Source: Embleya hyalina
GTDB lineage: Bacteria > Actinomycetota > Actinomycetes > Streptomycetales > Streptomycetaceae
DNA length: 64,000 nucleotides
Assembly (NCBI RefSeq): GCF_003967355.1
Contig: NZ_BIFH01000014.1
Span: 186,001 to 250,000 of the forward strand
Reading direction: 5' to 3'
The notes under the pieces are model-generated. The model was given only the letters and a program-made list of their open reading frames with translations. It was not told the DNA's origin and ran no database searches. Made by a program: the position numbers and the translations under genes. Shown one piece after another: positions 1-9,574 of this stretch (position 1 is its first letter; each line of letters starts with the position of its first letter).

Positions 1-1164
1 AGCCGCGCGGGTGGCGGGCCGGGCCGCCGCGTGGTGGATCGGGCCCGTGGCGGTACGCAGGGGGCGGGCCGTGCCGCCGGTGCGGGTGGCCACCACCTCG
101 GCGAAGATGGACAGCGCCGTCTCCTCGGGGGTGCGGGCGCCGAGGTCCAGGCCGATGGGGGAGTGCAGCGCGGCCGACTCCGCTTCGGTGAGCCCGATTT
201 CGCGCAGCCGGGTCAGGCGCGCCTCGTGGGTGCGGCGGGAGCCCATGGCGCCGACGTAGGACAGGTCGAGGCGCAGCGCCAGATCCAGGAGGGGGACGTC
301 GAACTTCGGGTCATGGGTCAGGACGGTGATCACCGTGCGGGCGTCGAGGGTGTCGGCGATCGAGGCCAGGTGGCGGTGCGGCCAGTCCACGACCACCTCG
401 TCCGCGTCGGGGAAACGGCGCCGCGTGGCGAACACCTCCCTCGCGTCGCACACCGTCACCCGGTAGCCGAGCAGGTTGCCCATCCGGGTCACCGCCGCCG
501 CGAAGTCGATCGCGCCGTAGACGAGCAGGCGCGGGGGCGGGGTGCGGGTCTCCACGAAGACGGTGACGTCGTCGGGGGCCGATTCCGGACCCGCGCGGCC
601 GTCCGGGCGCAGCGTCGACAGGCCGGTGCGGCCCAGGTCGAGCATGGCCCGGGCCGCCGCGACCACGGACGCGTCCAGCGCGGGATCGGCGCCGAACGTA
701 CCGGTCGCAACCGACTCCGCGGGGTGCGCGCCGCGCGCCGCGCCCACGACCGTGATCGCCCGCCCCACCAGCGCGGCCGGACCCGCCACGACACGGGCGG
801 CGGCCACGGGGATGTCCCGCTCGGCCGCGGCCAGGGCCGCCTCCACCGTCGCGTCGCCGGCGCGTTGTACGAAGATGTCGAGTATTCCGCCGCAGGTCAG
901 ACCCACGGCGAAGGCGTCCTCGTCGCTGTAGCCGAAGCGCTGGAGCACCGGGGTGCCGCTCTCCAGCGCCTCGCGGCACAACTCGTACACCGCACCCTCC
1001 ACACACCCGCCGGACACGCTGCCGACGACCGTGCCGTCGGCGCCCACCGCGAGCGCCGCGCCCGGGGGGCGAGGCGCGCTCCCGCCGACGCGGACGACGG
1101 TGGCCAGGGCGTATGGCGTTCCCGCACGGCGCCATGCCGCGAGTTCGGTCCCGAGGTCGAGCAT
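1..1164 (-). CDS. XdhC/CoxI family molybdenum cofactor maturation protein (3' end beyond window)
   Basis: The reading frame starts at an ATG at 1164, preceded by AGGAG seven bases upstream, and stays open to base 1, so the C-terminus is cut by the window edge after about 388 residues. The N-terminal part (LGTELAAWRRAGTPYALATV, then VGGSAPRPPGA and SVSGGCVEGAV) is the XdhC/CoxI domain. The later part (LLVYGAIDFAAAV, then THDPKFDVPLL and YVGAMGSRRTH) is the Rossmann-like XdhC_C domain. Family members handle the sulfurated molybdenum cofactor and insert it into xanthine dehydrogenase-type enzymes in the cytoplasm. It lies downstream of the permease and the three Xdh subunits on the same strand, which supports a role in maturing that enzyme. 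Confidence 0.88.
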   Translation of the reverse strand, partial: MLDLGTELAAWRRAGTPYALATVVRVGGSAPRPPGAALAVGADGTVVGSVSGGCVEGAVYELCREALESGTPVLQRFGYSDEDAFAVGLTCGGILDIFVQRAGDATVEAALAAAERDIPVAAARVVAGPAALVGRAITVVGAARGAHPAESVATGTFGADPALDASVVAAARAMLDLGRTGLSTLRPDGRAGPESAPDDVTVFVETRTPPPRLLVYGAIDFAAAVTRMGNLLGYRVTVCDAREVFATRRRFPDADEVVVDWPHRHLASIADTLDARTVITVLTHDPKFDVPLLDLALRLDLSYVGAMGSRRTHEARLTRLREIGLTEAESAALHSPIGLDLGARTPEETALSIFAEVVATRTGGTARPLRTATGPIHHAAARPATRAA

Positions 1165-1203
1165 CGACGTCTCCTGGGATGTGGGCGGCGCGGTGTACGG
1201 GCG

Positions 1204-2709
1204 TCAGCCGACGCCCAACCACTCCTTGATCGGATGCAGGGCGAAGAACACGAGGAAGGCCAGGGTGAGGATCCACATCAGCGGGCCGATGTCGCGGAAT
1301 CTGCCCTGGGCGGCCTTGATCAGCGTGTGGACGATCACGCCGGCGGCGACGCCCGCGGTGATCGAGTACGTGAACGGCATCAGCACGATGGTGAGGAAGG
1401 CGGGGATCGCCGCGGCCTTGTCGTCCCAGTCGATGTGCTTGACCTGGGTGATCATCATCGAGCCGATCACCACGAGCGCGGCGGCGGCGACCTGGTCGGG
1501 CACCACGCCGGCGATCGGGGTGAAGAACACCATCAGGCCGAAGACCGCGCCGGTGACCACGCTGGACAGCCCGGTGCGGGCGCCGTCGCCGACGCCGGTC
1601 GCCGATTCGATGAAGACGGTCTGACCGGACGAGCCGGTCACCCCACCGACGACGCCCCCCGCGCCGTCGATGGCCAGGGCCTTGGACAGTCCGGGCATCC
1701 GACCCTTGTCGTCCACGAGTTCGGCCTCGTTGCCGATGCCGATGATGGTCGCCATCGCGTCGAAGAAGCCCGCGAAGACGAGGGTGAACACCAGGACGGA
1801 GGCGGTGATGCCGCCGGCCTCGGAGAAGCCGCCGAACACGCTCACCTCGCCGAACAGTCCGAAGTCCGGCGTGTCGACCACCTTGTCCGGCAGGTTCGGT
1901 ACGCCGCCGCCCCAGGTCTTGTCGGATATGTCCACGACGGCGTTGACCACCATCGCCAGCACGGTGCCGAAGACCAGGCCGATCAGGATCGCGCCGCGGA
2001 TGTCGCGGGCCATCAGCACGAAGATGGTGAGCACCGTGACCGCGAAGATCAGCACCGGCCAGCCGGCCAACTCACCGGCCGGGCCGAGCGTCACCGGCGG
2101 TCCGCCCGGCGCGGCGTTCTCGGTCACCACGCCCGCCTTGTTCAGCCCGATCATCGCGATGAACAGGCCGATCCCGATGGTGATCGCGTGCTTGAGCGCC
2201 ATCGGGATGGCGTTCATGATCCGCTCGCGCAGCCCGGAGACGACCATCAGCATGATGATCAGGCCGTAGATCACGCACAGGCCCATCGCCTGCGGCCAGG
2301 TCATCTCGGCCGCGACCTGGTTGCCCACGACGCCGGCCACGGACAGACCCGCGGCCAGCGCCAGCGGCACGTTGCCGATCAGACCCATCGCCACCGTGGT
2401 GACGAACGCGGCCAGCGCGGTCATCGTGGTGATCTGCGCGGGGTCGAGCCGATGCCCCTCGACGTCCTCGCCGCCGAGCAGGATCGGATTGAGCAGCAGG
2501 ATGTACGCCATCGCCATGAACGTGGTGAGGCCGCCGCGCAGTTCGCGGCCCACCGAGCTGCCGCGCGCGCTGATCCGGAAGTACGTGTCCAACGCGCCCG
2601 AACCGGACGAGCCGGCCGGCGGCGGATCGCCGGCCCGGGCCGCCCCGGGTCCGCGAGGCGGATTCGGGGGGTTCTCGCCGGGTTCCGCCGGAACCGATGT
2701 CTGAGCCAC
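1204..2709 (-). CDS. NCS2 family purine permease (guanine/hypoxanthine/adenine type)
   Basis: 501 residues from a GTG at 2709, with GGGAG just upstream. After a Pro/Gly-rich N-terminal tail, the sequence LDTYFRISARGSSVGRELRG followed by FMAMAYILLLNPILL is typical of the AzgA/PbuG branch of NCS2 transporters. About 12 hydrophobic segments follow. Members import adenine, guanine or hypoxanthine with protons across the cytoplasmic membrane. The gene is between the Xdh subunits and the XdhC gene on the same strand, so it probably feeds purine bases to xanthine dehydrogenase. Which base it carries cannot be told from the sequence. Confidence 0.9.
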   Translation of the reverse strand: MAQTSVPAEPGENPPNPPRGPGAARAGDPPPAGSSGSGALDTYFRISARGSSVGRELRGGLTTFMAMAYILLLNPILLGGEDVEGHRLDPAQITTMTALAAFVTTVAMGLIGNVPLALAAGLSVAGVVGNQVAAEMTWPQAMGLCVIYGLIIMLMVVSGLRERIMNAIPMALKHAITIGIGLFIAMIGLNKAGVVTENAAPGGPPVTLGPAGELAGWPVLIFAVTVLTIFVLMARDIRGAILIGLVFGTVLAMVVNAVVDISDKTWGGGVPNLPDKVVDTPDFGLFGEVSVFGGFSEAGGITASVLVFTLVFAGFFDAMATIIGIGNEAELVDDKGRMPGLSKALAIDGAGGVVGGVTGSSGQTVFIESATGVGDGARTGLSSVVTGAVFGLMVFFTPIAGVVPDQVAAAALVVIGSMMITQVKHIDWDDKAAAIPAFLTIVLMPFTYSITAGVAAGVIVHTLIKAAQGRFRDIGPLMWILTLAFLVFFALHPIKEWLGVG

Positions 2710-2941
2710 TTTCCCACTCCCAAGTGTCCTAGGTGTTGTTGGGGTGGAGCCGGTCGCGGCGGCGCGGCCGCCCGGAACCCGTTCCGGGCAGGCGGGCGCG
2801 ACGACCTTCCTGCGTGGGGGCGCGTCCGCTCGACGGCACGGCGATCGGCCGTGCGGGGTCGGGCCGGTCCGGCCCCGGGGGAGGCGTCTGCGCCGCCGCC
2901 GGGACCGTACTACGGTGACGAAAACGGGAACTGACGGTGTC

Positions 2942-5308
2942 TCAGATCCCGGTGAGGTGTTCCGGCCGGACCGGTACCCGGTTCAGGGCCAGGCCGGTCG
3001 CCGCGCGAATCGCCGCGACGATCGCGGGCGTCGCGGACAGAGTGGGTGCCTCGCCGGCCCCGCGCAGCCCGTACGGGGCGTGCGGGTCGGCCAGTTCGAG
3101 TACGTCCACCGGCATCGGCGGGGTGTCGAGGATGGTGGGGATCAGGTAGTCCGTGAAGGACGGATTGCGCACCCGCCCCTCGGCGACCACGATCTCCTCC
3201 ATCACCGCCAGGCCCAGCCCCTGGGTGCTGCCGCCGTGGATCTGGCCGAGCACCGCGAGCGGGTTCATCGCCTTGCCGACGTCCTGCGCGGCGGCCAGTT
3301 CGACCACCTTGACCAGGCCCAGCTCCACATCCACGTCCACCACCGCGCGGTGTGCGCAGAAGGTGTACTGGACGTGCCCGAAGCCCTGTCCGGTGAGCCG
3401 GTCGAACGCCTGGGTGGGGCGGTGCCGGAACTCGACGGTCTCGTCCACGGGTTCGTCGCCGAGCAGGTCGACCAGGTCGGCGACCACCGCGTCGGCGCGG
3501 TCGACCACCTTGCCGTCGACCAGGCGCAGGCCCGCCACGAGATCGGGCGTCCAGCCGTGGCGCCGCCGGCCGCGCGCGAGCACCGTGCCGCGTACCGCCT
3601 CGGCGGCCGACTTGACCGCACCGCCCGTCATGTACGTCTGCCGCGACGCGGAGGTGGACCCGGCCGAACCCACCCGGGTATCGGCCGGCGCGATGGTCAC
3701 CAGGTCCACGCCCAACTCGGTGCGCACGATCTGCGCGTGCACCGTGACACCGCCCTGGCCCACCTCGGCCATCGCGGTGTGCACCAGCGCGACCGGCGCG
3801 CCGTTGATCACCTCGAGCCGGACCCGCGCGGTGGAGTAGTCGTCGAAACCCTCGGAGAAGCCGACGTTCTTGATCCCGACCCCGTAGCCGATCCCGCGCA
3901 CGACACCCTCGCCGTGCGTGCTGTTGGACACCCCGCCCGGCAACTCGCGGAGGTCCACACCGTCGCCGGTGCGCCGGTACGCCGCCGCCGGCAGCGGCAT
4001 CGCCTCGACCCGGCGCAGCAGTTCGGCCACCGGCGCGGGGGCGTCCACGACCTGCCCGGTGGGCAGCACCGAGCCCTGCTCCATCGCGTTCAGCCGCCGC
4101 AACTTCACCGGATCCATGCCGAGTTCGGCGGCCAGCCGGTCCATCTGGCTCTCGTAGCCGAAGCACATCTGGACCGCGCCGAAGCCGCGCATCGCGCCGC
4201 ACGGCGGGTTGTTCGTGTACACCGCGGTCGCGTCGATCGAGGCGTTCGGGATCACGTACGGACCGATCCCGAGCGAGGCCGCGTTGCCGACCACGGCGGG
4301 GGAGGAGGACGCGTACGCGCCGCCGTCGAGCACGATCTCCGCCCGGACGAACACCAACCGGCCGTCCCGAGTGGCGCCGTGCTCGAAGACCATCGTCGCC
4401 GGGTGGCGGTGCACGTGGCCGAAGAACGACTCCTCGCGGTTGTAGACGATCTTCACCGGCTTGCCCGTGTACTGCGCGAGCAGACACGCGTGCACCTGCA
4501 TCGAGATGTCCTCGCGCCCGCCGAACGCGCCGCCGACACCGGCCAGGGTCAGCCGTACCTTCTCCGGCGGCAGAGCGAGCACCGGGCACATCTGCTGCCG
4601 GTCCACGTGCAACCACTGGGTGGCGATGTACAGATCGATCCCGCCGTCCTCGGCGGGCACCGCGAGCCCCGACTCCGGACCCAGGAACGCCTGGTCCTGC
4701 ATGCCGACCTCGTACTCGCCGCGCACGATCACGTCGGCCCGCGCGCGAACCTCGGCCGAGTCCCCGTCGCCGTGGTGGACGTGCTGGCTGTGCACGATGT
4801 TGCCGGACGCGTGCGCCTTGTAGTCCGCCGGCGCGTGCACGTGGCCGTAGCGCTCCGGATCCAGCGCCTCGACCGGTCCGATCGCCGGCGACACGTCGTA
4901 GTCCACCACGATCCGGGCCACCGCGCGGCGCGCGGTCTCGGGGTGGTCGGCGGCCACGATCGCGATCGGCTCGCCGTGGAAGCGCACCTCGTCGATCGCC
5001 AGCACCGGCTGATCCGCGATCTCCAGGCCGTAGAACTTGCTGCCGGGGATGTCCTCGTGGGTGAGCACCGCGTACACCCCCGGCAGGGCCAGCGCCGCGG
5101 ACACGTCCACGGACCGGATCCGGGCCCGGGCGTGCGGGCTGCGCAGCGTCGTGCCCCACAACATGTCCTCGTGCCACAGGTCCGAGGCGTAGGCGAAGTC
5201 GCCCTTGACCTTGAGGATCCCGTCGGGACGCGGGGGCGACGCGCCGATGCCGTCCCGACCGGGCGCGGAGACGGCCGACAGGTTCCTCGGCGTGGTCGGA
5301 CCGGCCAT
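2942..5308 (-). CDS. Xanthine dehydrogenase, molybdopterin-binding subunit
   Basis: 788 residues. It has the Ald_Xan_dh_C a/b-hammerhead (about 30-145) and then the molybdopterin-binding domains. The cofactor-contact motif GGAFGGRE is at 259-266. RGFGAVQ lies further on, and RGAGEAPTL near the C-terminus places the catalytic Glu at about 753. Length and motifs fit the separate large subunit of bacterial three-subunit xanthine dehydrogenases (PucD/XdhA type), which oxidise hypoxanthine and xanthine to urate. It follows the 2Fe-2S subunit gene by 4 nt in the order FAD, FeS, Mo. The substrate is inferred from the PucR regulator and the purine permease nearby. Confidence 0.93.
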   Translation of the reverse strand: MAGPTTPRNLSAVSAPGRDGIGASPPRPDGILKVKGDFAYASDLWHEDMLWGTTLRSPHARARIRSVDVSAALALPGVYAVLTHEDIPGSKFYGLEIADQPVLAIDEVRFHGEPIAIVAADHPETARRAVARIVVDYDVSPAIGPVEALDPERYGHVHAPADYKAHASGNIVHSQHVHHGDGDSAEVRARADVIVRGEYEVGMQDQAFLGPESGLAVPAEDGGIDLYIATQWLHVDRQQMCPVLALPPEKVRLTLAGVGGAFGGREDISMQVHACLLAQYTGKPVKIVYNREESFFGHVHRHPATMVFEHGATRDGRLVFVRAEIVLDGGAYASSSPAVVGNAASLGIGPYVIPNASIDATAVYTNNPPCGAMRGFGAVQMCFGYESQMDRLAAELGMDPVKLRRLNAMEQGSVLPTGQVVDAPAPVAELLRRVEAMPLPAAAYRRTGDGVDLRELPGGVSNSTHGEGVVRGIGYGVGIKNVGFSEGFDDYSTARVRLEVINGAPVALVHTAMAEVGQGGVTVHAQIVRTELGVDLVTIAPADTRVGSAGSTSASRQTYMTGGAVKSAAEAVRGTVLARGRRRHGWTPDLVAGLRLVDGKVVDRADAVVADLVDLLGDEPVDETVEFRHRPTQAFDRLTGQGFGHVQYTFCAHRAVVDVDVELGLVKVVELAAAQDVGKAMNPLAVLGQIHGGSTQGLGLAVMEEIVVAEGRVRNPSFTDYLIPTILDTPPMPVDVLELADPHAPYGLRGAGEAPTLSATPAIVAAIRAATGLALNRVPVRPEHLTGI

Positions 5309-5312
5309 GGCG

Positions 5313-5813
5313 TCAGCCCTCCGAACCGGCCGGGGCCGTACCGCGGGCGTCGGCCTTGCGCGCGGCCGCCAGCCGGACCGCGTCCATGATCTTCTCGTAG
5401 CCCGTACAACGACACAGGTTGCCGGACAGCGCCTCGCGGATCTCCGCGTCGGAGGGGTGGTGCGCCCGGTTCAGCAGGTCGTGCGTCTGGACCAGCAGGC
5501 CCGGCGTACAGAACCCGCACTGCACCGCGCCCGCGTCCACGAACGCCTGCTGCACCGGATCCAGCGTGTCCCCGTCCGCCAGCCCCTCGACCGTGCCGAC
5601 CGCGCGGTCCTGCACCTGTCCGGCGGCGACCAGACACGCGCACACCGGGGCGCCGTCGAGATAGACCGTGCACGAGCCGCACTCGCCCTGCTCGCACGCG
5701 TTCTTCGAGCCGGGCAGCCCGACCCGCTCGCGCAGGACGTAGAGCAGGCTCTCGCCCTCCCACACGTCGTCCGCCTCGGTCGGGCGGCCGTTCACGGTGA
5801 ATGTGACCCTCAT
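5313..5813 (-). CDS. Xanthine dehydrogenase, 2Fe-2S subunit
   Basis: 166 residues from ATG 5813, which overlaps the stop of the FAD subunit in an ATGA. The first cluster is bound by a plant-ferredoxin fold with Cys40, Cys45, Cys48 and Cys60 (KNACEQGECGSCTVYLDG). The second is held by Cys99 and Cys102 (QCGFCTPG) and Cys134 and Cys136 (NLCRCTGY). All eight ligands are present, so the electron path from molybdenum to FAD should be intact. The position between the other two subunits and the translational coupling indicate a co-made heterotrimer. Confidence 0.95.
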   Translation of the reverse strand: MRVTFTVNGRPTEADDVWEGESLLYVLRERVGLPGSKNACEQGECGSCTVYLDGAPVCACLVAAGQVQDRAVGTVEGLADGDTLDPVQQAFVDAGAVQCGFCTPGLLVQTHDLLNRAHHPSDAEIREALSGNLCRCTGYEKIMDAVRLAAARKADARGTAPAGSEG

Positions 5814-6694
5814 GCGGCGGCCCTCCCGGTGGCGCGGTGGTCGTTCCAGGTCCAGAGCAGGGTGCGGCGCGCCAGCACGGCCAGCGCGTGGCGCCGGTAC
5901 GCGGCCGACCCGCGCACGTCGTCGATCGGCGCGGCGGCTCCCGCCACCAGTTCGCCGAAGCGCCGCGCGGCGGCCCGCGGCAGCTCGCCGCCGGAGGTCC
6001 ACAGACCGCTCTCGTCGAGTTCGGCCCGGATGAACTCCTCCGCCTCGCGCGCCCGCCGCGGGGTGGGCGCGGCGGAACCGATCCCGGTGCGCACGTCCCG
6101 GGTGTGCGGGTGCAGCGCGACCGCGAACGAGCAGACCGCGATCACCATCGCGTTGCGCGTGCCGATCTTGGCGAACTGCTGCGGCCCGGTCGCCGACGGG
6201 ATGTGGACCGCCCGGATCAGCTCGTCCGGCTCCAGCGCGTTGCGCTTGACCCCGAGATAGAAGTCGTCGATCGGGATCAGCCGGGTGCCGCGCACCGACG
6301 CCGCCTCCACCGTCGCGCCCGAGGCGAGCAGCGGCGGGTGCGCGTCGCCCGCCGGCGAGGCACCGCCGAGGTTGCCGCCGACCGAACCCCGATTGCGGAT
6401 CTGCGGCGAGCCGACCGTGCGCGCGCCGAGGGACAACCCCGGCAGCCGGTCGTGCAGCGCCTCGATGATCCGCGCGTATGGTACCGAGGCGCCCAGGCGC
6501 ACCGTGTCGTCGTCCTCGATCCGCCATTCGTGCAACTCGCGGATACGGTTGAGATCCACCAGGGCATCGGGGCGACGCCGGTCGAAGTTCAGCTCGACCA
6601 TCACGTCGGTGCCACCGGCGATCGGGACCGCGGACGGGTGCTGCGCCTTGACGGCGAGCGCCTCCTCCCACGTCGCGGGCCGCAGGAATTCCAT
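5810..6694 (-). CDS. Xanthine dehydrogenase, FAD-binding subunit
   Basis: 294 residues from ATG 6694, chosen because AAGGAG lies nine bases upstream and the protein then begins MEFLRPATWEEAL as its family does; a longer in-frame extension to 6853 lacks such a site. PIAGGTDVMVEL and GSVGGNLGGASPAGDAHP are the two FAD-contact motifs of the CoxM/XdhB family, followed by the CO_deh_flav_C domain. It passes electrons from the iron-sulfur subunit to NAD+ or another acceptor. It is the first gene of the leftward purine operon, and its promoter must lie in 6695-6981. Confidence 0.93.
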   Translation of the reverse strand: MEFLRPATWEEALAVKAQHPSAVPIAGGTDVMVELNFDRRRPDALVDLNRIRELHEWRIEDDDTVRLGASVPYARIIEALHDRLPGLSLGARTVGSPQIRNRGSVGGNLGGASPAGDAHPPLLASGATVEAASVRGTRLIPIDDFYLGVKRNALEPDELIRAVHIPSATGPQQFAKIGTRNAMVIAVCSFAVALHPHTRDVRTGIGSAAPTPRRAREAEEFIRAELDESGLWTSGGELPRAAARRFGELVAGAAAPIDDVRGSAAYRRHALAVLARRTLLWTWNDHRATGRAAA

Positions 6695-6981
6695 GTCGGC
6701 TTTCTCCTTCTTCCTCGCGTATGGCCCTACCGTCCTTGTACCCGTCGCGGGGGGCGCGTCGCTCGGGGTGTCGTGACCGGTCGTTTTCGTGGATCGGAGG
6801 GTGCGCACCAGTACACCGAGACGGAGGTCACTGTGAGTACCCACCAAAGACATGACCCAGGCGTGTCACACGGGGGGTGTTCCCGTACTTTTCTCCAAGT
6901 GTTCGTCCGGTCGTCGAACCGGTATGACGGATCCGCCGCGCGGCCGACGCCGCGGCCGGCTCGATCGAGAGGGGGCCGTCG
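6695..6981. promoter_or_regulatory. Divergent promoter region between the xdh operon and the PucR gene
   Basis: This 287-nt gap holds the control signals for both directions. On the + strand, CCGGT-N6-ACCGG (6907-6922) touches a -10-like TATGAC (6923-6928), giving a short leader to the GTG-less ATG at 6982. The palindrome is a candidate operator for PucR, but no published consensus was matched. No coding sequence is convincing here. Confidence 0.4.
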
Positions 6982-8601
6982 ATGCGATTGCGCGCGCTTC
7001 TCGGCGATGGCACGACCGGCGTCGGCATGGCCGGCATCCGTCTGCTGGTGGGCGAGGGGGAGTTGGATCGCACCGTGCGGGCGGTGATGACCACCGACCT
7101 GCACGACCCCAGCCGCTACCTGACCGCCGGGGCCCTGGTGCTGACCGGGATGGGCTGGCGCTCCGGTCCGGCCGACTCGGACCGGTTCGTTCGTGTACTG
7201 ACCCGGGGCGGAGCCACCGCGCTGGCCGCGGGGGAGGCGGAGATCGGCGCCATCCCGGCCGATCTGGTGGACGCGTGCGAGCGGCACCACCTGCCGCTGT
7301 TCGCGGTCGCGGAGGAGTTGTCCTTCGCCCACCTGACCGAGTTCGTGGTCCGGCGGATCTCCGCCGAGCGGGCCGACGACCTCACCGCCGTGGTCGACCG
7401 GCATCGGCGCCTGGTCCAGGCGGCGGCCGGCGGGGCCGGGCTCGACGGGGTGCTCGGGCTGGTCGCCGCGGACATCGACATCCACTGCTGGGTGCTCTCG
7501 CTGACCGGGCGGCAGGCCGCCGCCGGCGGGCCGGACCTGGCGTCGGGATTGCGGGTCAAGCTGGCCCGCGCGCACTTCGCCGCCCGCGAGCGCCGGGCCA
7601 GGGTGCCGTTCCGGCACCGGGCCGACGGGCGCTCGTTCTCGCTGCTTCCGGTGCCCGAGGCGGGCGGCGCGGGCGACCCGGACGCCTGGGGCGACTGGTT
7701 CCTGGCGGTCGAGGACGACGTGACCGACTGGCCGGACCGGCACCAGGCGCTGCTCGGTGAACTGGTCCGGCTGGTCTCGGTGGGCCGGGAGCGGGTCGAG
7801 GACGGGCGCCGGCACACCCGACGCCTGGCCGAGGACGTGCTGAACCTGCTCGTGTCCGGCGCCGACGCGTTGGAGGTGGCGACGCGCCTGCGGGCGGCCG
7901 AGCCGGACGAGGGCGACACGTGGTGCCGGCAGTTCGTCACCCTCGCGCTGCCCGACGTGCCCGTGCGGGACGCGCCCCGACTGGCCCGGGTGCTCCTGGA
8001 GGAGGCGTTGGCGGACCGACCGACGCCCGCCCTGGTGTCGGCGGCCGGGACCGGTGCGGTGGCGCTGATCTCGTGCGAGAGCCGGGAAGACCGGGACGGC
8101 GCCGAGCCGGATCCCACCACGGGCCTGCTGCGCGAGCGGCTGGCCGCGCTGGACGGACCCGCGACGGACGACCTGCGGGCGCACATCGGGGTGAGCGCCC
8201 GGGTGGCCCGCGCCGACGCGCTGCGCGGCGCCCTGGAGGAGGCCTGGCACGCGGGTCGGATCGCCGGCACCAGGCCGGGCCGGGTCGAGGTGGTCGGGCA
8301 CGCCGAACTCGCCTCGCACGTCGCGCTGTTGGCCGCGGTGCCCGAGGACGTGCGCCGGGCCTTCCGGGGTCGGCTGCTGGAACCGCTGCGTGCGTACGAC
8401 GCGAGCCATCAGGCGGACCTGATCGGCACGTTGGAGGTGTTCCTGGACTGCGACGGGTCGTGGACCAGGTGCGCCGCGCGGTTGCACGTTCACGTGAACA
8501 CACTGCGCTACCGGATCGGCCGAATAGAGGAGCTGACCGGGCGTCAGCTGGCCCGCCTGGAGGACAAGGTGGACTTCTTCCTGGCCCTGCGGCTGCGCTG
8601 A
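6982..8601 (+). CDS. PucR family transcriptional regulator of purine catabolism
   Basis: 539 residues. Residues 1-125 form the PucR N-terminal ligand domain (RYLTAGALVLTGM, then IPADLVDACERHHLPLFAV). A GGDEF-like middle region follows. The C-terminal 60 residues hold the PucR helix-turn-helix (HVNTLRYRIGRIEELTG, about 504-520). Members sense purine-pathway metabolites and control purine degradation genes. It is divergent from the xanthine dehydrogenase operon, the usual arrangement for a pathway-specific regulator. Whether it activates or represses cannot be told from the sequence. Confidence 0.9.
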   Translation: MRLRALLGDGTTGVGMAGIRLLVGEGELDRTVRAVMTTDLHDPSRYLTAGALVLTGMGWRSGPADSDRFVRVLTRGGATALAAGEAEIGAIPADLVDACERHHLPLFAVAEELSFAHLTEFVVRRISAERADDLTAVVDRHRRLVQAAAGGAGLDGVLGLVAADIDIHCWVLSLTGRQAAAGGPDLASGLRVKLARAHFAARERRARVPFRHRADGRSFSLLPVPEAGGAGDPDAWGDWFLAVEDDVTDWPDRHQALLGELVRLVSVGRERVEDGRRHTRRLAEDVLNLLVSGADALEVATRLRAAEPDEGDTWCRQFVTLALPDVPVRDAPRLARVLLEEALADRPTPALVSAAGTGAVALISCESREDRDGAEPDPTTGLLRERLAALDGPATDDLRAHIGVSARVARADALRGALEEAWHAGRIAGTRPGRVEVVGHAELASHVALLAAVPEDVRRAFRGRLLEPLRAYDASHQADLIGTLEVFLDCDGSWTRCAARLHVHVNTLRYRIGRIEELTGRQLARLEDKVDFFLALRLR

Positions 8602-8631
8602 GCGGGCCCGAACGGCCGGGTGGACTCCGGG

Positions 8632-9417
8632 TCAGCCGATGGAGACCCCCGACGTGACCGGGACGACCGTGCCGGTGATCGCCCGGGCCCGATCGCAGGC
8701 CAGGAAGGCGACCGCGTCGGCGACGTCCTCGGGTCGGGTGATCCGGCGCAGCGCCGAGGACCTGGTCAGCTCGGCCCGCACCTCGCTCTCCGGCACGTTT
8801 CGGCGCGCGGCGATGTCGGCGATGTACCCGGCGAGTTTGGCGTTCTCGGTGTAGCCCGCGACGACCACGTTGACCCGGATACCGTCCGGCCCGACCTCCT
8901 TGGCCAGCACCCCGGAGGCCACCTCCATCGCGGCCTTGGTCGCCGCGTACGCGCCCAGCCCGACCAGCTTCGCGCGCGGCGCCTCGGAACCGATCTGCAC
9001 GATCGATCCGCCGCCGACCGCCCGCATATACGGCAACGCGGCCCGGGAGACGGCCAGTACGCCGAGCACGTTGACCTCGAACGCGCGCCGGAACTCGTCG
9101 GGGTCCAACTCCTCCAGGCGTCCGGAGGGGTTGTACGTCGCCACGTTCACCACCACGTCCACCCGGCCCGACTCCCGGGCCGCGATGTCCACCAGCGCGC
9201 GACAGGCGCCCTGGTCGGCCAGGTCGGTCGGCACCGCGAGGACCCGACGGCCCGTCAGTGCCCGGATCTCGTCCGCGAGTTCGCCCAGCGGTTCGGGGCG
9301 GCGGGCGGCCAGCACCAGATCCGCGCCGTCGCGGGCCAGCGCCAGTGCCGACGCGCGCCCGATGCCCGCTCCGGCTCCGGCGACGATTGCGACCCGTGCG
9401 TCCGGTTCCTCCGCCAT
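8632..9417 (-). CDS. SDR family oxidoreductase
   Basis: 261 residues from ATG 9417, preceded by AAAGGGG; an in-frame ATG 15 nt further up (9432) is possible but overlaps that ribosome site. It is a classical short-chain dehydrogenase: cofactor loop GAGAGIGRA, NVATYNP at the NNAG position, catalytic Ser in QIGSEAP and YAATK with catalytic Tyr and Lys. The substrate is unknown. It ends 30 nt beyond the PucR stop, tail to tail, and is divergent from the Tm-1-like pair, so it may share a promoter region with that pair rather than belong to the purine genes. Confidence 0.85.
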   Translation of the reverse strand: MAEEPDARVAIVAGAGAGIGRASALALARDGADLVLAARRPEPLGELADEIRALTGRRVLAVPTDLADQGACRALVDIAARESGRVDVVVNVATYNPSGRLEELDPDEFRRAFEVNVLGVLAVSRAALPYMRAVGGGSIVQIGSEAPRAKLVGLGAYAATKAAMEVASGVLAKEVGPDGIRVNVVVAGYTENAKLAGYIADIAARRNVPESEVRAELTRSSALRRITRPEDVADAVAFLACDRARAITGTVVPVTSGVSIG

Positions 9418-9574
9418 CGACACCCCTTTCACATGCGCGAAATCCGCGACTCGCCACCCGTCCTATCGCACGGTGCTTTGCATTGCCATGATCATCCGGT
9501 TGGGTTACTGTGCGCGGCCGTTCGCCGCCGAAGCGTCAACCCGGCAAGCCGTACCGACACCACCGGAGGCACCG

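Noticed and set aside
31-2934. A 967-codon open frame on the + strand across the purine genes
   Set aside because: It runs antisense to the XdhC and permease genes, has His/Arg/Gln/Asp-rich shadow composition and no domain; a by-product of high GC.
2744-5389. An 881-codon + strand frame opposite the xanthine dehydrogenase large subunit
   Set aside because: The minus strand encodes a full, motif-bearing enzyme; the + frame is its antisense shadow.
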